A DNA stretch of 64,000 bases from Oribacterium sp. KHPX15 (GCF_900107835.1 NZ_FNRG01000006.1:1-64000), one strand, 5' to 3'. Shown: positions 8,291-17,820, counted from the first letter of the stretch. Program-made: numbers and translations. The notes: generated from the letters alone by a model not told the origin.

Positions 8291-8830
8291 CTATATTCTA
8301 TTCAATTCCAAATATTTCACCGGCACAGCTTTTGTAAGCCATACACCATTAACTGATCGATAAAATTTGTACCCATCAATATACATTTTCCCACTAGCAA
8401 CCATGTAAATCACAGGTCTTCCATGACGAATTCCAACTTTACGAGCTGTATCTACATCTGTAGAAAGATGAACATAAAGTCTCGACTGTGGTAATATTCC
8501 TTGCTGATCGATGGATACAACATATTTCTCTCCAGTTCCATGATACAGATTCTCCGGAGGTTCTTTTTCCTCCAGTTCAACATCTACAGGAATAGAATGC
8601 CCCTGATTAGCTCGTATCAAAGTTTTATCCTCGTTGAAAGCATATCTCTGTTTTTCATCCTCTGAGACTATACGCTCTAATATTTCCATATCTAACGGAT
8701 GCGTCTTATTAACTCCTTCAATCAGCTCCGACACATTTGCCCAGCCATGTTCATCTAGGGAAATATCAATGACTTCAGGCTTGTGACGAAGGATTAAGGA
8801 AATATATTTACTTAAATCTTTGTTAGACAT
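8291..8830 (-). CDS. kptA: RNA 2'-phosphotransferase (Tpt1/KptA)
   Basis: A 179-residue enzyme that removes a 2'-phosphate from RNA using NAD+, giving ADP-ribose 1'',2''-cyclic phosphate. The family is essential for tRNA splicing in yeast; in bacteria it is tied to repair of damaged RNA ends. The whole fold is present: an N-terminal winged helix with SLILRHKP, the [10 protein letters not shown] segment, [16 protein letters not shown] and [13 protein letters not shown]. The conserved Arg and His positions of the active site (LRH, the Arg and His of RANQGHS, GIRHGR) are all kept. Length is normal. It is the last gene of the operon starting at promoter D, 17 nt after its neighbour. Confidence 0.93.
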   Translation of the reverse strand: MSNKDLSKYISLILRHKPEVIDISLDEHGWANVSELIEGVNKTHPLDMEILERIVSEDEKQRYAFNEDKTLIRANQGHSIPVDVELEEKEPPENLYHGTGEKYVVSIDQQGILPQSRLYVHLSTDVDTARKVGIRHGRPVIYMVASGKMYIDGYKFYRSVNGVWLTKAVPVKYLELNRI

Positions 8831-8847
8831 ATAACATTTACGCTATA

Positions 8848-9789
8848 TTATTGTGGCACATCGAAATAGTGGCCATAAACCCATAATGCTCTATCTATAT
8901 CCCTATTGTTTTTCCAATCTTCATCAAAAAAATATCTTAACAGCAAAATATAATCATTATATTTTGTTATCTCACTTATTTTTTTTAGTTTTCCGGATTC
9001 GCTTACCAATTCGGCCTTTGAAGGCAATGTTGTATGTTTTACAATACCTTCCATATATAATAGGGTCAAGAATTCATTATTATTGGATTCTTCATATTTT
9101 TTTGCCAATAACATAGCTAGTAAAGCTGCCATAGCAAAACGATCATAAATTGGACATTTCCCTTTAGTTATAAAGAAGAGCATAGTAATCAAATAAACTG
9201 TTCCTAGTCCACTTACATTTTTTCCATATTCATATATTTTTTCCCAAACAGTATTGCATATATCGTTGCATTTATCCGTTTTTACTAATTCATCATAATA
9301 TTTTTTCCGTAAAGAAATTATATTATCAGCAAAATCATTAAATGTTATTTTACTATTACTAGATATTAGTTTGATTTCATATTCATATTCATCTTTTTCT
9401 TTATTTGATGACACAATAAAACCAGATTTATACTCTATACTATTATCTTTTGATCTTTGATGATCAATATTGCCCGTTTTCCATGCTAGAATATCTAGCA
9501 CGTCTTTTCTATACCATACTTTTCGATTAAAAATAGCATTTTTTCCTTCGAAAAAAATTTTTTCTACATCTTTATTGGACTGGTTTGATTTATTTACTTT
9601 TTTAGGTCGGTACTTACCGTTATTATTTAGAAAATAATAGTCTTTGAATGTATTTTCAAAACTATCCTTTATACCAGTTTTTTTTTCTTTCTCATCAGAA
9701 ACAAGGATATCTATACCAATACTGCTAGTTTCCCCAGAAACTTCAATTATTTCCTTTCCTGTATAATGTTTCCATACATCAATACTCAT
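8848..9789 (-). CDS. Unknown protein with a possible HhH-GPD-like helical segment
   Basis: A 313-residue, Lys- and Asn-rich, AT-rich protein. The segment from about residue 195 (VSGLGTVYLITMLFFITKGK, then CPIYDRFA) resembles the helix-hairpin-helix region of DNA glycosylase-like folds, where an aromatic-Asp-Arg motif follows a Pro; this is only a pattern match. I start at the ATG at 9789 (AGGA 9 nt upstream); an ATG at 9813 would overlap the previous gene. It lies between a DUF2779 nuclease-like gene and kptA in one operon. Base composition is lower in GC than its neighbours, hinting at separate acquisition. Confidence 0.5.
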   Translation of the reverse strand: MSIDVWKHYTGKEIIEVSGETSSIGIDILVSDEKEKKTGIKDSFENTFKDYYFLNNNGKYRPKKVNKSNQSNKDVEKIFFEGKNAIFNRKVWYRKDVLDILAWKTGNIDHQRSKDNSIEYKSGFIVSSNKEKDEYEYEIKLISSNSKITFNDFADNIISLRKKYYDELVKTDKCNDICNTVWEKIYEYGKNVSGLGTVYLITMLFFITKGKCPIYDRFAMAALLAMLLAKKYEESNNNEFLTLLYMEGIVKHTTLPSKAELVSESGKLKKISEITKYNDYILLLRYFFDEDWKNNRDIDRALWVYGHYFDVPQ

Positions 9790-9805
9790 AATGACAATTC
9801 CTACC

Positions 9806-11329
9806 TCATTCAATGTTTTTCGATGTTACTCTAACCAGCTCATGCCACACCTTCACCATGGCATACGTATCAAGCTCACAATATTTCAATAGATCATGTC
9901 TTGCTTTTTCCCTTTCTTCCGGCTCCATATATTGAATCTTCGGAAATATGTTCATTGCTTCCGAACCATTATGAACACCCTCCAGGTTATGGTAATCAAG
10001 TTCAGGATCATCAGGAAAAATTGCCGGCAGCACACTCTTTATCGAGAAAGAACCACCCATAGCCTTGTTGTAATAGTAACCTCTCTGGAACGGTACTAGG
10101 AGATCCACTATATTCTCTTCTATGTTAAGAAGGTGCTCTGAAAGATCCGGAAACGTCTCGGCAAGTTCCTTCAGTCGCGTACACTCAAAGGCTTTGTTAT
10201 ATGCAGTCACGCAAACATTCATAGGTATATCCCTGCATAATGCTTCTGCAATTCCCCTACGGGGATCTTCACCAGATATTGCAAGATATTCCTTGTGTTC
10301 CAGTGTTCCGCCTTCACTTTCTATATAATGAAGTGAGTACTGAAACGGAATCTGTTGATACGGCTTAGTTCCTTCAAATAAAGGAACCGCCGGCTGCATT
10401 GTCTCGAAATCAAGGAAATTTAATGGGTAGGAAAGATTCCCGAGAAAATCTCTTATATTATCCTTCTCTACATAGGTTCCCTTGTCATGTAGATAAAATT
10501 CCATCTGGCGGATCTGTGTCTTATTCTTTATAGAATCGTTTATAAGAAGGTCCTTATATTCCACAATACCTTTTCTGTAAAAATCGATTTTCTTAGAAAA
10601 TGACATACGGTATAAATCAAATACCGATTTTTCAGGCAATGCCCTTGTGCAGTATTTAAAGAATTGACACTCATACGGATTCCGGCATCTCTCAGAAAGG
10701 TCATAATCCGGCTCTGAATCACTATTAAGGATTGCTTCAGCAAGTTCTATATTGGGTTCAACCTGTTCTATTTCACTGTCAACAAACTCATCTACATTAG
10801 TCACAAGAAAAAGCCTACTGATATCGAGTTCCTTTCCGCGAATGTATGACCGGTTTAATGTGACAAGATAGGTTCCGGTTACCTTTATTCCGGAATGCTC
10901 AAGAACATACTTCTGATAAGCTATATCCGCAACATAAACAGCCTTTGGCTCCGAATCTTGTTCATCCGTATTTGAACTCTTTACTTCATAAATTGCGTAT
11001 CCATCATGCTCTTTTTTGAGGATATCTACAGCACAATAAAGCCCATTATATAAAAACGCTGCTTCACATATTACTTCGGTCCCTTTTGCTATTTCTTTCT
11101 GGGTTTTGTCGACCATAGAGGAAATATCAAGTCTGTCTCCGAAATAAGTCGTAACATCGACATAGTCCCCAAATAACCCCTTCGCAAGATCACCCACCTC
11201 ATTGCCTTTTGAAAGCAGGTCTTCCGTGTTCGGATCCTCTACTTTTTCTTCCGGTTTATACTTGTTCAGCCATGCCATTTTCGGGCATTGCCAAAAGTTA
11301 CAATACTTTGATTTTGATAATTGAATCAT
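9806..11329 (-). CDS. DUF2779 protein: Cas4-like PD-(D/E)XK plus RNase H-like domain
   Basis: A 507-residue putative nuclease. The N-terminal SKSKYCNFWQCPKMAWLN with a first Cys pair, an AIYEVKSS motif near 113 and a C-terminal Cys cluster (CRNPYECQFFKYC, near 220) match the Cas4/AddB-like PD-(D/E)XK fold with an iron-sulfur site. The C-terminal DUF2779 part begins with FLDFETMQPAVP near 300, an RNase H/exonuclease-like DxE strand, and ends with a Cys-Glu-Leu-Asp-containing helix. DUF2779 proteins are widespread and poorly characterised. It sits in the kptA operon, 39 nt after the WYL regulator gene. Confidence 0.8.
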   Translation of the reverse strand: MIQLSKSKYCNFWQCPKMAWLNKYKPEEKVEDPNTEDLLSKGNEVGDLAKGLFGDYVDVTTYFGDRLDISSMVDKTQKEIAKGTEVICEAAFLYNGLYCAVDILKKEHDGYAIYEVKSSNTDEQDSEPKAVYVADIAYQKYVLEHSGIKVTGTYLVTLNRSYIRGKELDISRLFLVTNVDEFVDSEIEQVEPNIELAEAILNSDSEPDYDLSERCRNPYECQFFKYCTRALPEKSVFDLYRMSFSKKIDFYRKGIVEYKDLLINDSIKNKTQIRQMEFYLHDKGTYVEKDNIRDFLGNLSYPLNFLDFETMQPAVPLFEGTKPYQQIPFQYSLHYIESEGGTLEHKEYLAISGEDPRRGIAEALCRDIPMNVCVTAYNKAFECTRLKELAETFPDLSEHLLNIEENIVDLLVPFQRGYYYNKAMGGSFSIKSVLPAIFPDDPELDYHNLEGVHNGSEAMNIFPKIQYMEPEEREKARHDLLKYCELDTYAMVKVWHELVRVTSKNIE

Positions 11330-11368
11330 TCTTCTTTACACTCCGGTTTCTGTTACCGTAACCTGATA

Positions 11369-12424
11369 TCATTCATAAGCCTTGAACCCCTTTAAGAGAT
11401 CTTCCTTCACTTTTTCACGTAACCTAACAGGCTCAAGTATCTCTACATCAGGCGCAAAACTTTTTGCAAACTGGACCATAGCAGTTTCATTGACATTGGC
11501 TTTCACACAAACCTTATCTTCTGTCTCATCATAGAAACGGACATCTTTTCCGAACATGTCTATCACATCACTGATCATAGGTTTAATGATTCTGAAATTC
11601 ACACTGGAATCAGCACTTGAGTACATATACACGTGTTTCTTCATGTATTCCGCAAGATCCAGCCGCTTCCCGTTTGACCATTCAAGCTTCTCAAAAGGTT
11701 TAGCCTTTTCATCGAGAAGTTCTATGTCCGTGATCCTGTCTATCCTGTAGTTGGAGATATCATCGTACTTGTCATAATTGCAGATAAGATAATATTTCCC
11801 TTCCTTTGCAGCCATCTGATATGGACTTACAACGTATACTCTTTCTTCCCCGTCATCTCTTAACTTAATATGTTGTTCCTTGTCAGTTCCATATTCCAGA
11901 TACTTAAATGAAACCTTTTTGTTTTTGCTTATGGCTTCATCAAGAACATCGATATTGTAGAAAACCTGTTTGTTATTGGTCTTGTCTTCCGGCATGGTAC
12001 ATATGTAATTCATGTGTGACTTAAAGTATTTATTCGATAAAGTTTCAAGTTTCATCACAAGTTCTTTGCATTGGCTGTATGGAAGATGCTTTGAAAACAA
12101 TAATGAATCTATCAGGAGCCTTAATTCAGGCTTTGAGAATTCTCTGACCAGATAGAAACTTGACATTATCGTGTTTTCTTCAGGAACACCGGTCTTTTTG
12201 TTTCGGGACATCCTGCTGGTTTCCTGGGCCTCAATTTCATAGCCGAGTTCTATAAGATCCGTCAGATTTGATTTTATAGTCCTTCGGTCCACCTCCATAT
12301 CGTAATCCTGTTTTAACAGTGTAACTATTTCTGTCTGAGTTAATCGATGATCCTCATCCGTATATTTTTTCAAAATTTCCAATGTATTAAATAGACTAAG
12401 ACTCTTTGATGATTTCCTGGCCAC
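11369..12424 (-). CDS. WYL-domain transcriptional regulator
   Basis: A 351-residue DNA-binding protein. The N-terminal winged helix (residues about 10-65) contains LTQTEIVTLLKQDY and VDRRTIKSNLTDL. The WYL domain (about 155-235) carries VSPYQMAAKEGKYYLICNYD and NYRIDRITDI. WYL proteins often sense ligands and control defence or DNA-damage genes. The start codon is GTG, preceded by GGAAGGAGA. It lies inside the six-gene operon driven by promoter D, so it may control its own synthesis. It is the only complete sequence-specific regulator in the 2.8-18.6 kb cassette and hence the leading candidate to bind the shared palindrome. Confidence 0.88.
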   Translation of the reverse strand: MARKSSKSLSLFNTLEILKKYTDEDHRLTQTEIVTLLKQDYDMEVDRRTIKSNLTDLIELGYEIEAQETSRMSRNKKTGVPEENTIMSSFYLVREFSKPELRLLIDSLLFSKHLPYSQCKELVMKLETLSNKYFKSHMNYICTMPEDKTNNKQVFYNIDVLDEAISKNKKVSFKYLEYGTDKEQHIKLRDDGEERVYVVSPYQMAAKEGKYYLICNYDKYDDISNYRIDRITDIELLDEKAKPFEKLEWSNGKRLDLAEYMKKHVYMYSSADSSVNFRIIKPMISDVIDMFGKDVRFYDETEDKVCVKANVNETAMVQFAKSFAPDVEILEPVRLREKVKEDLLKGFKAYE

Positions 12425-12479
12425 TTTGATTGTTCTCCTTCCAATTTATTTTTTTCCCACTTTTTATATTTTATAAATC

Positions 12480-12824
12480 TCAGTCCAGATGACATTTATA
12501 ATGTTCGCTTCCATCGTAATGGATCTTAGGACGCTCGCTAATATCGAACAGCTTTAATATTCTTCCAACCGCATCCTCACTGATGTTCTTATTCATATAT
12601 ATGACCGGTTTTCCTTTATTGCTGATCTCTACCCTTCCTCTTGGGTAGTAATTATAAGGCTTGTTACATCCCGGCGGCTTTACATGTTCCCAAAGCAGTT
12701 TATGGTTATAATTTGTGCCGGACTTTGATAATCCGACACTCGCCCTTTCAACTAATATTTCGGCTACAATGTAATCATCCATAAGCTCATCATCTATAAC
12801 CCAGAATACTCCTCTTTGTGCCAT
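12480..12824 (-). CDS. Conserved-looking 114-residue protein, unknown function
   Basis: A compact soluble protein starting AQRGVFWVIDDELM, with KSGTNYNHKLLWEHVKP, an NYYPRGRVEI strand and a C-terminal IHYDGSEHYKCHLD. The Trp/His/Tyr-rich pattern looks like a real folded family that I have seen annotated only as hypothetical in clostridia. It lies between the CbbX-like ATPase and the WYL regulator in one operon. Confidence 0.6.
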   Translation of the reverse strand: MAQRGVFWVIDDELMDDYIVAEILVERASVGLSKSGTNYNHKLLWEHVKPPGCNKPYNYYPRGRVEISNKGKPVIYMNKNISEDAVGRILKLFDISERPKIHYDGSEHYKCHLD

Positions 12825-12851
12825 GCTCTTAAATCCTCCAATTACTACCCG

Positions 12852-14894
12852 CTATAAAGAAAAGCCTATTGGACGGCTTACTTTTCGTGATATCCTGTTC
12901 TGATCTAAATCGATATCCTCAGCGCATATTGTTCTGACATCTTCCGTTGTGACATCATCATAGTTCATCCTGACCAATCTACTGCTTTGTGCCATACGTG
13001 CCTTTTCAATAACATTTCTCGCATATCTTCCATTTCCGAAATCAGGATATCTTCTCGCTTCATCCATGATGGTTTTGATTTTTTCCTTAGCCCCATCATC
13101 CAGGATCATGTTTTGTTTTCGTGCTATAAACTCTGCTATTTTGCAAAGTTCGTCCGTATTGTAGTCTTCAAAATGTACATAATGGGCAATTCGTGACCTT
13201 AATCCTGGGTTTTTATCAAGAAATCCTTCCATTTTATCGGGGTAACCCGCAAAAATAACTATCAATTCATCTTTATGATTTTCCATCTCCTGAACGATAG
13301 TGTTTATCGCCTCATCTCCGTACATTCCATCACGGTCATCAACAAGCGAATACGCTTCATCAATAAAAAGGATTCCTCCAAGAGCCTCTCTAAATTTCTT
13401 TTTAACAAGTTGTGCAGTCCATCCGACATATCTTCCAACCAGATCTGCTCGTCCTACCTCTACAATCTGTCCTTTTGATATCACATCATTATCCTTAAGG
13501 ATACGTGCAAAAAGTCTTGCTACCGAAGTTTTTGCAGTACCTGGATTCCCTGTGAATATCATATGATTACAGATTACGTCATTTGATATGCCCTTATCTT
13601 TAAACAACTTTTGAGCCTTATAGCTATCCAGTGCCTGGTGGATCATCTTTTTTGCAGAATCAAGTCCGATCATGTCTTCGAGTTCATCATATGCACAGCC
13701 TTTTGGCGTACTGTTTTTGATTTCGGATTTCGCTCCTTCGATATCTTTATACTGGCTGTAAATGGTTGTTTTTAACTTCTTACTGTACCAGACATCAAAA
13801 ATAGAGTTTAATTCCGGGGCCATATAGCCATGGCCCTTTTCTACTCCGGACATAAGCGCCTTATCTGTCCTTACGCCATATTCTTTTGCCCTTTTCCTAA
13901 GGTATTCCACGGCTTTGTTATCTGCAGCCATTTCCTCCTTTAGCTCTACAAATGTGCAGTCTCCGGTGTTTTCAAAAATCTTCATTCGAAGATTTGTACA
14001 TTCTCTTGGAAGTCTAATGATTGTCAAAACATCGCAGCAATGGTTTCTTACAACCTGACATATTTCTTCCAGACAATAAAGACTTCCATCTGCACAATCG
14101 TCCTCATCGCCCAAATTCTCATAGATATTTACTACTACTGCACCACCGATGCAGGTTTTATACAGAGCATCTATTGTTTTTTTTGAATAATGTTTTTTTG
14201 GATATATCTCAAGAACACAGAATCTTTTATTATCAATACGGCCGACATCATATAAAGCCTGAATGAGAAGCTGTGTTAAGCCATTCTGCGTTCTTTCATC
14301 ATCACTTTCTATCATATAATCTACCGGATGCCCATATATCTTTTTCTTTGGGGTTCCCGAATAGATACGATCAAGTTCCGGAATGAAAGTTTCATTAGCA
14401 AAATAATTCTTTGCCCCCAAATAAATTGATTCTTTTTCGCGAATGCTGATTATTTTCTCATCATAATCAAATTCAAATCTACTGGTATTTGCCAATTCAT
14501 ATAATTCAAATTCATTTATGATCTCATCAGTGTCACGAATAAAGTCGTGTCTTTCTGCGGCACTTAATATCTCATAAAAATCTCTAAAAGTAGTTTCATT
14601 GATAACTAAATCTTCTACTTCGATCTTTTCATTTTGAATAAAGTTATTAATAAATTCGTCTACATTTAAATAATCACGTAATATCAACCCTAGATCACAC
14701 GTTCCATATGAGGAATTACTGATAAAGAAAAAGCCTTTGTCCAGAATTTTTTCCTGGTGCCGCTTACACATAATATCTATGGTATCACCCAAATTTTTAT
14801 CCAAGGAATGTCTTCGATCCGTTCTTTTAATCGGGGAATCTACTTCTTCTCCATTTATCTTATCGATGGTCATTTTTATTTTATAAAACTGCAT
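12852..14894 (-). CDS. CbbX/SpoVK-type AAA+ ATPase with a long N-terminal region
   Basis: A 680-residue protein. The C-terminal AAA+ domain (about 400-665) has the CbbX/SpoVK/EccA pattern: LEDMIGLDSAKKMI, Walker A TGNPGTAKTS (about 450), the VGRYVGWTA pore-loop region, Walker B ILFIDEAYSL (about 513), an IVIFAGYPDKM sensor region and LRSRIAHYVHF. These ATPases remodel partner proteins. The N-terminal 400 residues are unlike known partners. I start at 14894 (GGAGGT, 6-7 nt away) rather than an ATG at 14930. It is the first gene after promoter D. Confidence 0.83.
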   Translation of the reverse strand: MQFYKIKMTIDKINGEEVDSPIKRTDRRHSLDKNLGDTIDIMCKRHQEKILDKGFFFISNSSYGTCDLGLILRDYLNVDEFINNFIQNEKIEVEDLVINETTFRDFYEILSAAERHDFIRDTDEIINEFELYELANTSRFEFDYDEKIISIREKESIYLGAKNYFANETFIPELDRIYSGTPKKKIYGHPVDYMIESDDERTQNGLTQLLIQALYDVGRIDNKRFCVLEIYPKKHYSKKTIDALYKTCIGGAVVVNIYENLGDEDDCADGSLYCLEEICQVVRNHCCDVLTIIRLPRECTNLRMKIFENTGDCTFVELKEEMAADNKAVEYLRKRAKEYGVRTDKALMSGVEKGHGYMAPELNSIFDVWYSKKLKTTIYSQYKDIEGAKSEIKNSTPKGCAYDELEDMIGLDSAKKMIHQALDSYKAQKLFKDKGISNDVICNHMIFTGNPGTAKTSVARLFARILKDNDVISKGQIVEVGRADLVGRYVGWTAQLVKKKFREALGGILFIDEAYSLVDDRDGMYGDEAINTIVQEMENHKDELIVIFAGYPDKMEGFLDKNPGLRSRIAHYVHFEDYNTDELCKIAEFIARKQNMILDDGAKEKIKTIMDEARRYPDFGNGRYARNVIEKARMAQSSRLVRMNYDDVTTEDVRTICAEDIDLDQNRISRKVSRPIGFSL

Positions 14895-15004
14895 ATGATA
14901 CCTCCTGCATCCAGCCCAAAGAACGAACATTCAACTTACAATAAAGATATTTATAGAACTACCTAGATAAAATCCTTTAAGAATTCTCTATCTTCTTTAC
15001 GCAT

Positions 15005-15040
15005 ATAATACAAAGAGGGATGTGCATGTTAATGCACATC
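15005..15040 (-). promoter_or_regulatory. Regulon promoter D: palindrome plus -10 box
   Basis: GATGTGC (15019-15025), 8 nt, GCACATC (15034-15040), then 8 nt to TATTAT (15005-15010 on the minus strand). It starts the operon of AAA+ ATPase, 114-residue protein, WYL regulator, DUF2779 protein, unknown and kptA. Confidence 0.78.
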
Positions 15041-15083
15041 CCTTTATAGATTCTGTATTCGAGTTTAACTTACAAAACTAACT

Positions 15084-15743
15084 CTAAATCTTCTTTTGGC
15101 CATGATAGTTTTTTTCTAAATCGACATACTGTTTCTGCATTTCTTCCCACATCACAAATTCTTTTCCTATGATATTATCACCAAGTATTTCTTTTATTTT
15201 ACTCTGGGTTTCATTATAAACATCTTCTTTTAAATAACTCCAACCCGCATAGAACTTACCACCTTCAGAAAATAACCAAGCAAGCGTAAACTGATCCAAA
15301 GGCATGTGACAATATTCGAATTTATCTCTATATTTATCGGCTCCTTCACAGCAGTATAAATACTTAAAGGCCATATTCACAACTTTTTGTGCCTGACCAT
15401 ATCTAGCCTCGTATTCATTATACTCTCGGATATCATTAATGAATGCTATACACCATTTAGAATGATCAAAGTTTTCTTCATCCTTAAAGTACTTTTGAAT
15501 AGAAGATGCAAGATTATTAAACGCGTACCGGCAATCCTGCGTATGCTTTATCTTAACAAAGGTTCTTGATGCATCCAAATAACCTTGCCAAACAGCGCTC
15601 CTAAACAGACCTTCATCCTCCAAATCGAAGTTCCATGGTTGAGACCCATTATAAAACGGACCTCTTTTACCATCACCTTTGTTCTTGCATCTGAATATGT
15701 TAATCATATTTGCCAAATTGGAATTACTAAAATTAAAAACCAT
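15084..15743 (-). CDS. Unknown 219-residue protein
   Basis: A soluble protein with FINDIREYNEYEARYGQAQK and a FEYCHMPLDQFTLAWLF segment, rich in Trp, Tyr and Lys. No family recognised. I use the ATG at 15743, which has AAGGA about 10 nt upstream; the frame could extend to a TTG at 15788 overlapping the cREC gene. It is the last gene of the operon driven by promoter E, after the pentapeptide and cREC genes. Confidence 0.55.
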   Translation of the reverse strand: MVFNFSNSNLANMINIFRCKNKGDGKRGPFYNGSQPWNFDLEDEGLFRSAVWQGYLDASRTFVKIKHTQDCRYAFNNLASSIQKYFKDEENFDHSKWCIAFINDIREYNEYEARYGQAQKVVNMAFKYLYCCEGADKYRDKFEYCHMPLDQFTLAWLFSEGGKFYAGWSYLKEDVYNETQSKIKEILGDNIIGKEFVMWEEMQKQYVDLEKNYHGQKKI

Positions 15744-15778
15744 GGCATACTGTTCCTTCTTTGTAATGTTCGATATTA

Positions 15779-16066
15779 TTATGGCCAATATCTTCTAATC
15801 ATCCTCTCCATGTTCGCTCTTCCCACAGGATTCGCGGTATGTATACTTATCGGATAAAAAGTCTCTCTTTCAGCAAGCCAGTCCAAAAGTTTTATAGCAT
15901 CCCCGCCATCCAAATAATAGTCACCAAGATCATGATCTAGATCCAATATCTCTATCAATTCATGATTTTCCTCAGCTTTTTTAATCAAGGATATCGCCTG
16001 GTTAACAGACTTTGCCCATTCATACCCTGTTGGAACAGGCCTGAGATCATCTACCCATATCTTCAT
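15779..16066 (-). CDS. Cyclic-phosphate-processing receiver-like protein (cREC)
   Basis: A 95-residue single-domain protein: KIWVDDLRPVPTGYEWAKSV at the start, ILDLDHDLG in the middle and YPISIHTANPVGRANMERMI near the end. This is the receiver-like cREC family, predicted from comparative genomics to act on cyclic phosphates in RNA processing or repair; the DD, DLDHDLG and HTANPVG positions are its hallmark residues. The ATG at 16066 has GGAG 8 nt upstream and is preferred over a TTG at 16072. It lies between the pentapeptide gene and the 219-residue gene. Presence with kptA and a HAD phosphatase supports a role in RNA-end repair, an inference. Confidence 0.8.
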   Translation of the reverse strand: MKIWVDDLRPVPTGYEWAKSVNQAISLIKKAEENHELIEILDLDHDLGDYYLDGGDAIKLLDWLAERETFYPISIHTANPVGRANMERMIRRYWP

Positions 16067-16133
16067 CGTCAAAACTCCTCTTACAGAAACAATCGATCCT
16101 ATTTTCTAATAAACTTAGATGGATGTCACTTAA

Positions 16134-17153
16134 TTATGAATCGATATCTTCTTCAGACTCAGCATCATCTTCCGCATAGAACTCTGTATCTTTTCGGGAT
16201 AGAACGAAATAGATTCCGTCCCAACCACCCATATGTTCTCTATCTGCATCTTTCGGGAAGACCGTTTCACCTTTTCTATAAATAAATTCATCATCGTAGA
16301 TGCTCACAGCATCTTCTACCGGGTTACCATCCTTATCATATATTTCCAGCACTACTGCCTCTGAAGCCCTGCAGGAACGGGGAGTAGTTCCTTTTCTTTC
16401 CGCATTTTCAGGAATCATAAGTTTTACTAACTTTCCCTTTCTGCATTTTTTCCACGCAATGAATGATCCCTCCTCAGGACAGCAGACAGGCATATTAAGA
16501 CCCTTTACTCCTTTGAGCTTCTCGGCATCCAAATCTAAGCCGTATACCCTAACTCCTGTCATATCAGCATTTTCAAAATCACACCAATATGATCTTCCAG
16601 CCGCATAAAAATCAACATTTTTAAGATTAGTATCTACAAAAATGGTATTATCCATATCTGCGTTTACAAATCCTGCATCTTCAAGGTAGGAACCGGTAAA
16701 ATCACAGTCACATACCTCAGCTCCAAGAAAACTTGCATTTTTCAAAGAGGCATTCTTAATCTCACATCCCCACATACATGTAAATGGAAAATATGCCTTA
16801 GTTCCTTTGCATCCGTTAAGTACAGCATGCATCAAATTGGCTTTTGTAAAATCCGTTTCATCGATCACAGCATTTGTTAAATTGACACCATGGAGAAGTC
16901 CCCTACTTAAATCTGCATGAGAAAGATTTGCACCTGTAAGATTTGCCTCCATTAGATCTACTTCCTGCATGTCTGCATATGAAAAATCTATTCCGGAAAG
17001 ATCCATATTGCTCAGGTCTGTCATCCTCAAATCTGCCCTCTTACCCTTATTATGGTCTTTCAGCCACAGTGCATGCTCTTCCATTATTTTATTGAACTCC
17101 TCTTTATCAATTTTATTCTGATTTACGATATTCATTCCCATTGTGATTTCCAT
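16134..17153 (-). CDS. Pentapeptide-repeat protein with C-terminal DUF5758-like domain
   Basis: A 339-residue protein. Residues about 40-210 are pentapeptide repeats (A(D/N)LxM pattern: ADLRMTDLSNMDLSGIDFS and onward), which fold into a right-handed beta helix. The C-terminal 110 residues, with FIAWKKCRKGKLVKLMIPE, SCRASEAVVLEI and GWDGIYFVLSR, match the DUF5758-type domain that often follows such repeats. The RBS is AGGTGA. It is the first gene after promoter E. The biochemical role of this architecture is unknown. Confidence 0.82.
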   Translation of the reverse strand: MEITMGMNIVNQNKIDKEEFNKIMEEHALWLKDHNKGKRADLRMTDLSNMDLSGIDFSYADMQEVDLMEANLTGANLSHADLSRGLLHGVNLTNAVIDETDFTKANLMHAVLNGCKGTKAYFPFTCMWGCEIKNASLKNASFLGAEVCDCDFTGSYLEDAGFVNADMDNTIFVDTNLKNVDFYAAGRSYWCDFENADMTGVRVYGLDLDAEKLKGVKGLNMPVCCPEEGSFIAWKKCRKGKLVKLMIPENAERKGTTPRSCRASEAVVLEIYDKDGNPVEDAVSIYDDEFIYRKGETVFPKDADREHMGGWDGIYFVLSRKDTEFYAEDDAESEEDIDS

Positions 17154-17213
17154 ATTTTCACCTAAGCCTTTCTCTAAACTAACTTGTTGTTCTTTATGTC
17201 TTTTGTTGTTCTA

Positions 17214-17249
17214 ATAATAAGAAAAAGGATGAGCACATTTATGGACATC
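17214..17249 (-). promoter_or_regulatory. Regulon promoter E: palindrome plus -10 box
   Basis: GATGAGC (17228-17234), 8 nt, GGACATC (17243-17249), a weaker palindrome with the same geometry: 8 nt to TATTAT (17214-17219 on the minus strand). It drives the pentapeptide, cREC and 219-residue genes. Confidence 0.65.
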
Positions 17250-17297
17250 CCAGTTCTATGTGTTAGACATCGATCATTTTCATTAAATATTCCTTTA

Positions 17298-17774
17298 CTA
17301 TCTCGATAAGATTTCAATTGCTTTTTTTACATCATCTTCGGTAAGTCCTTTTTTTGAATCTGTATGTACAAAATTAAGCTTTTGTTCTTTATCGAAATCC
17401 GAAAATATATGATCGTCGATAATCACATATCCTTCTACATCTTCACAAGATTCCAAAAAACTTCGTATTCCAGCTCCCCGGTCTGTATAAAAATAATCCT
17501 CAAGCTTCTCGTCATAGGTACGATTATGTATCTTCAAACCGCATTTTCTCAGTTTATCCAGAAGATAACTTACATCATCGTCACAGCAAAACAAAAGTTC
17601 ACTCCAACCTTGTTTCCAGTCACTCGTTAAGATGATCTTTGCACCTGTACTTTTTACGATTTTAGAGAGATTTCTAACAAGTTCCATGGAAACACCGACA
17701 TAACCGCTAGGAGTACTCTCATTTGTGTTTTCATTGTTCAAAACACCGTCCACATCTAAAAAAATATACTTCAT
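17298..17774 (-). CDS. HAD-superfamily protein of the RNA-repair (SAK) type
   Basis: A 158-residue haloacid-dehalogenase-fold phosphatase. Motif I is FLDVDGVLNN (both Asp present), motif II ILTSDW, and the acidic motif IV is YVIIDDHIFSDF. The short, capless layout and ILTSDWKQGW stretch resemble the HAD domain found in multi-domain Swiss-Army-Knife RNA repair proteins, so removal of a phosphate from a damaged RNA end is plausible. It is expressed alone from the leftward half of the bidirectional promoter F. Confidence 0.78.
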   Translation of the reverse strand: MKYIFLDVDGVLNNENTNESTPSGYVGVSMELVRNLSKIVKSTGAKIILTSDWKQGWSELLFCCDDDVSYLLDKLRKCGLKIHNRTYDEKLEDYFYTDRGAGIRSFLESCEDVEGYVIIDDHIFSDFDKEQKLNFVHTDSKKGLTEDDVKKAIEILSR

Positions 17775-17820
17775 ACTTACTCCCTATTTTTCTTTTTCAT
17801 AATGGCCACCTTGCGCCTAT

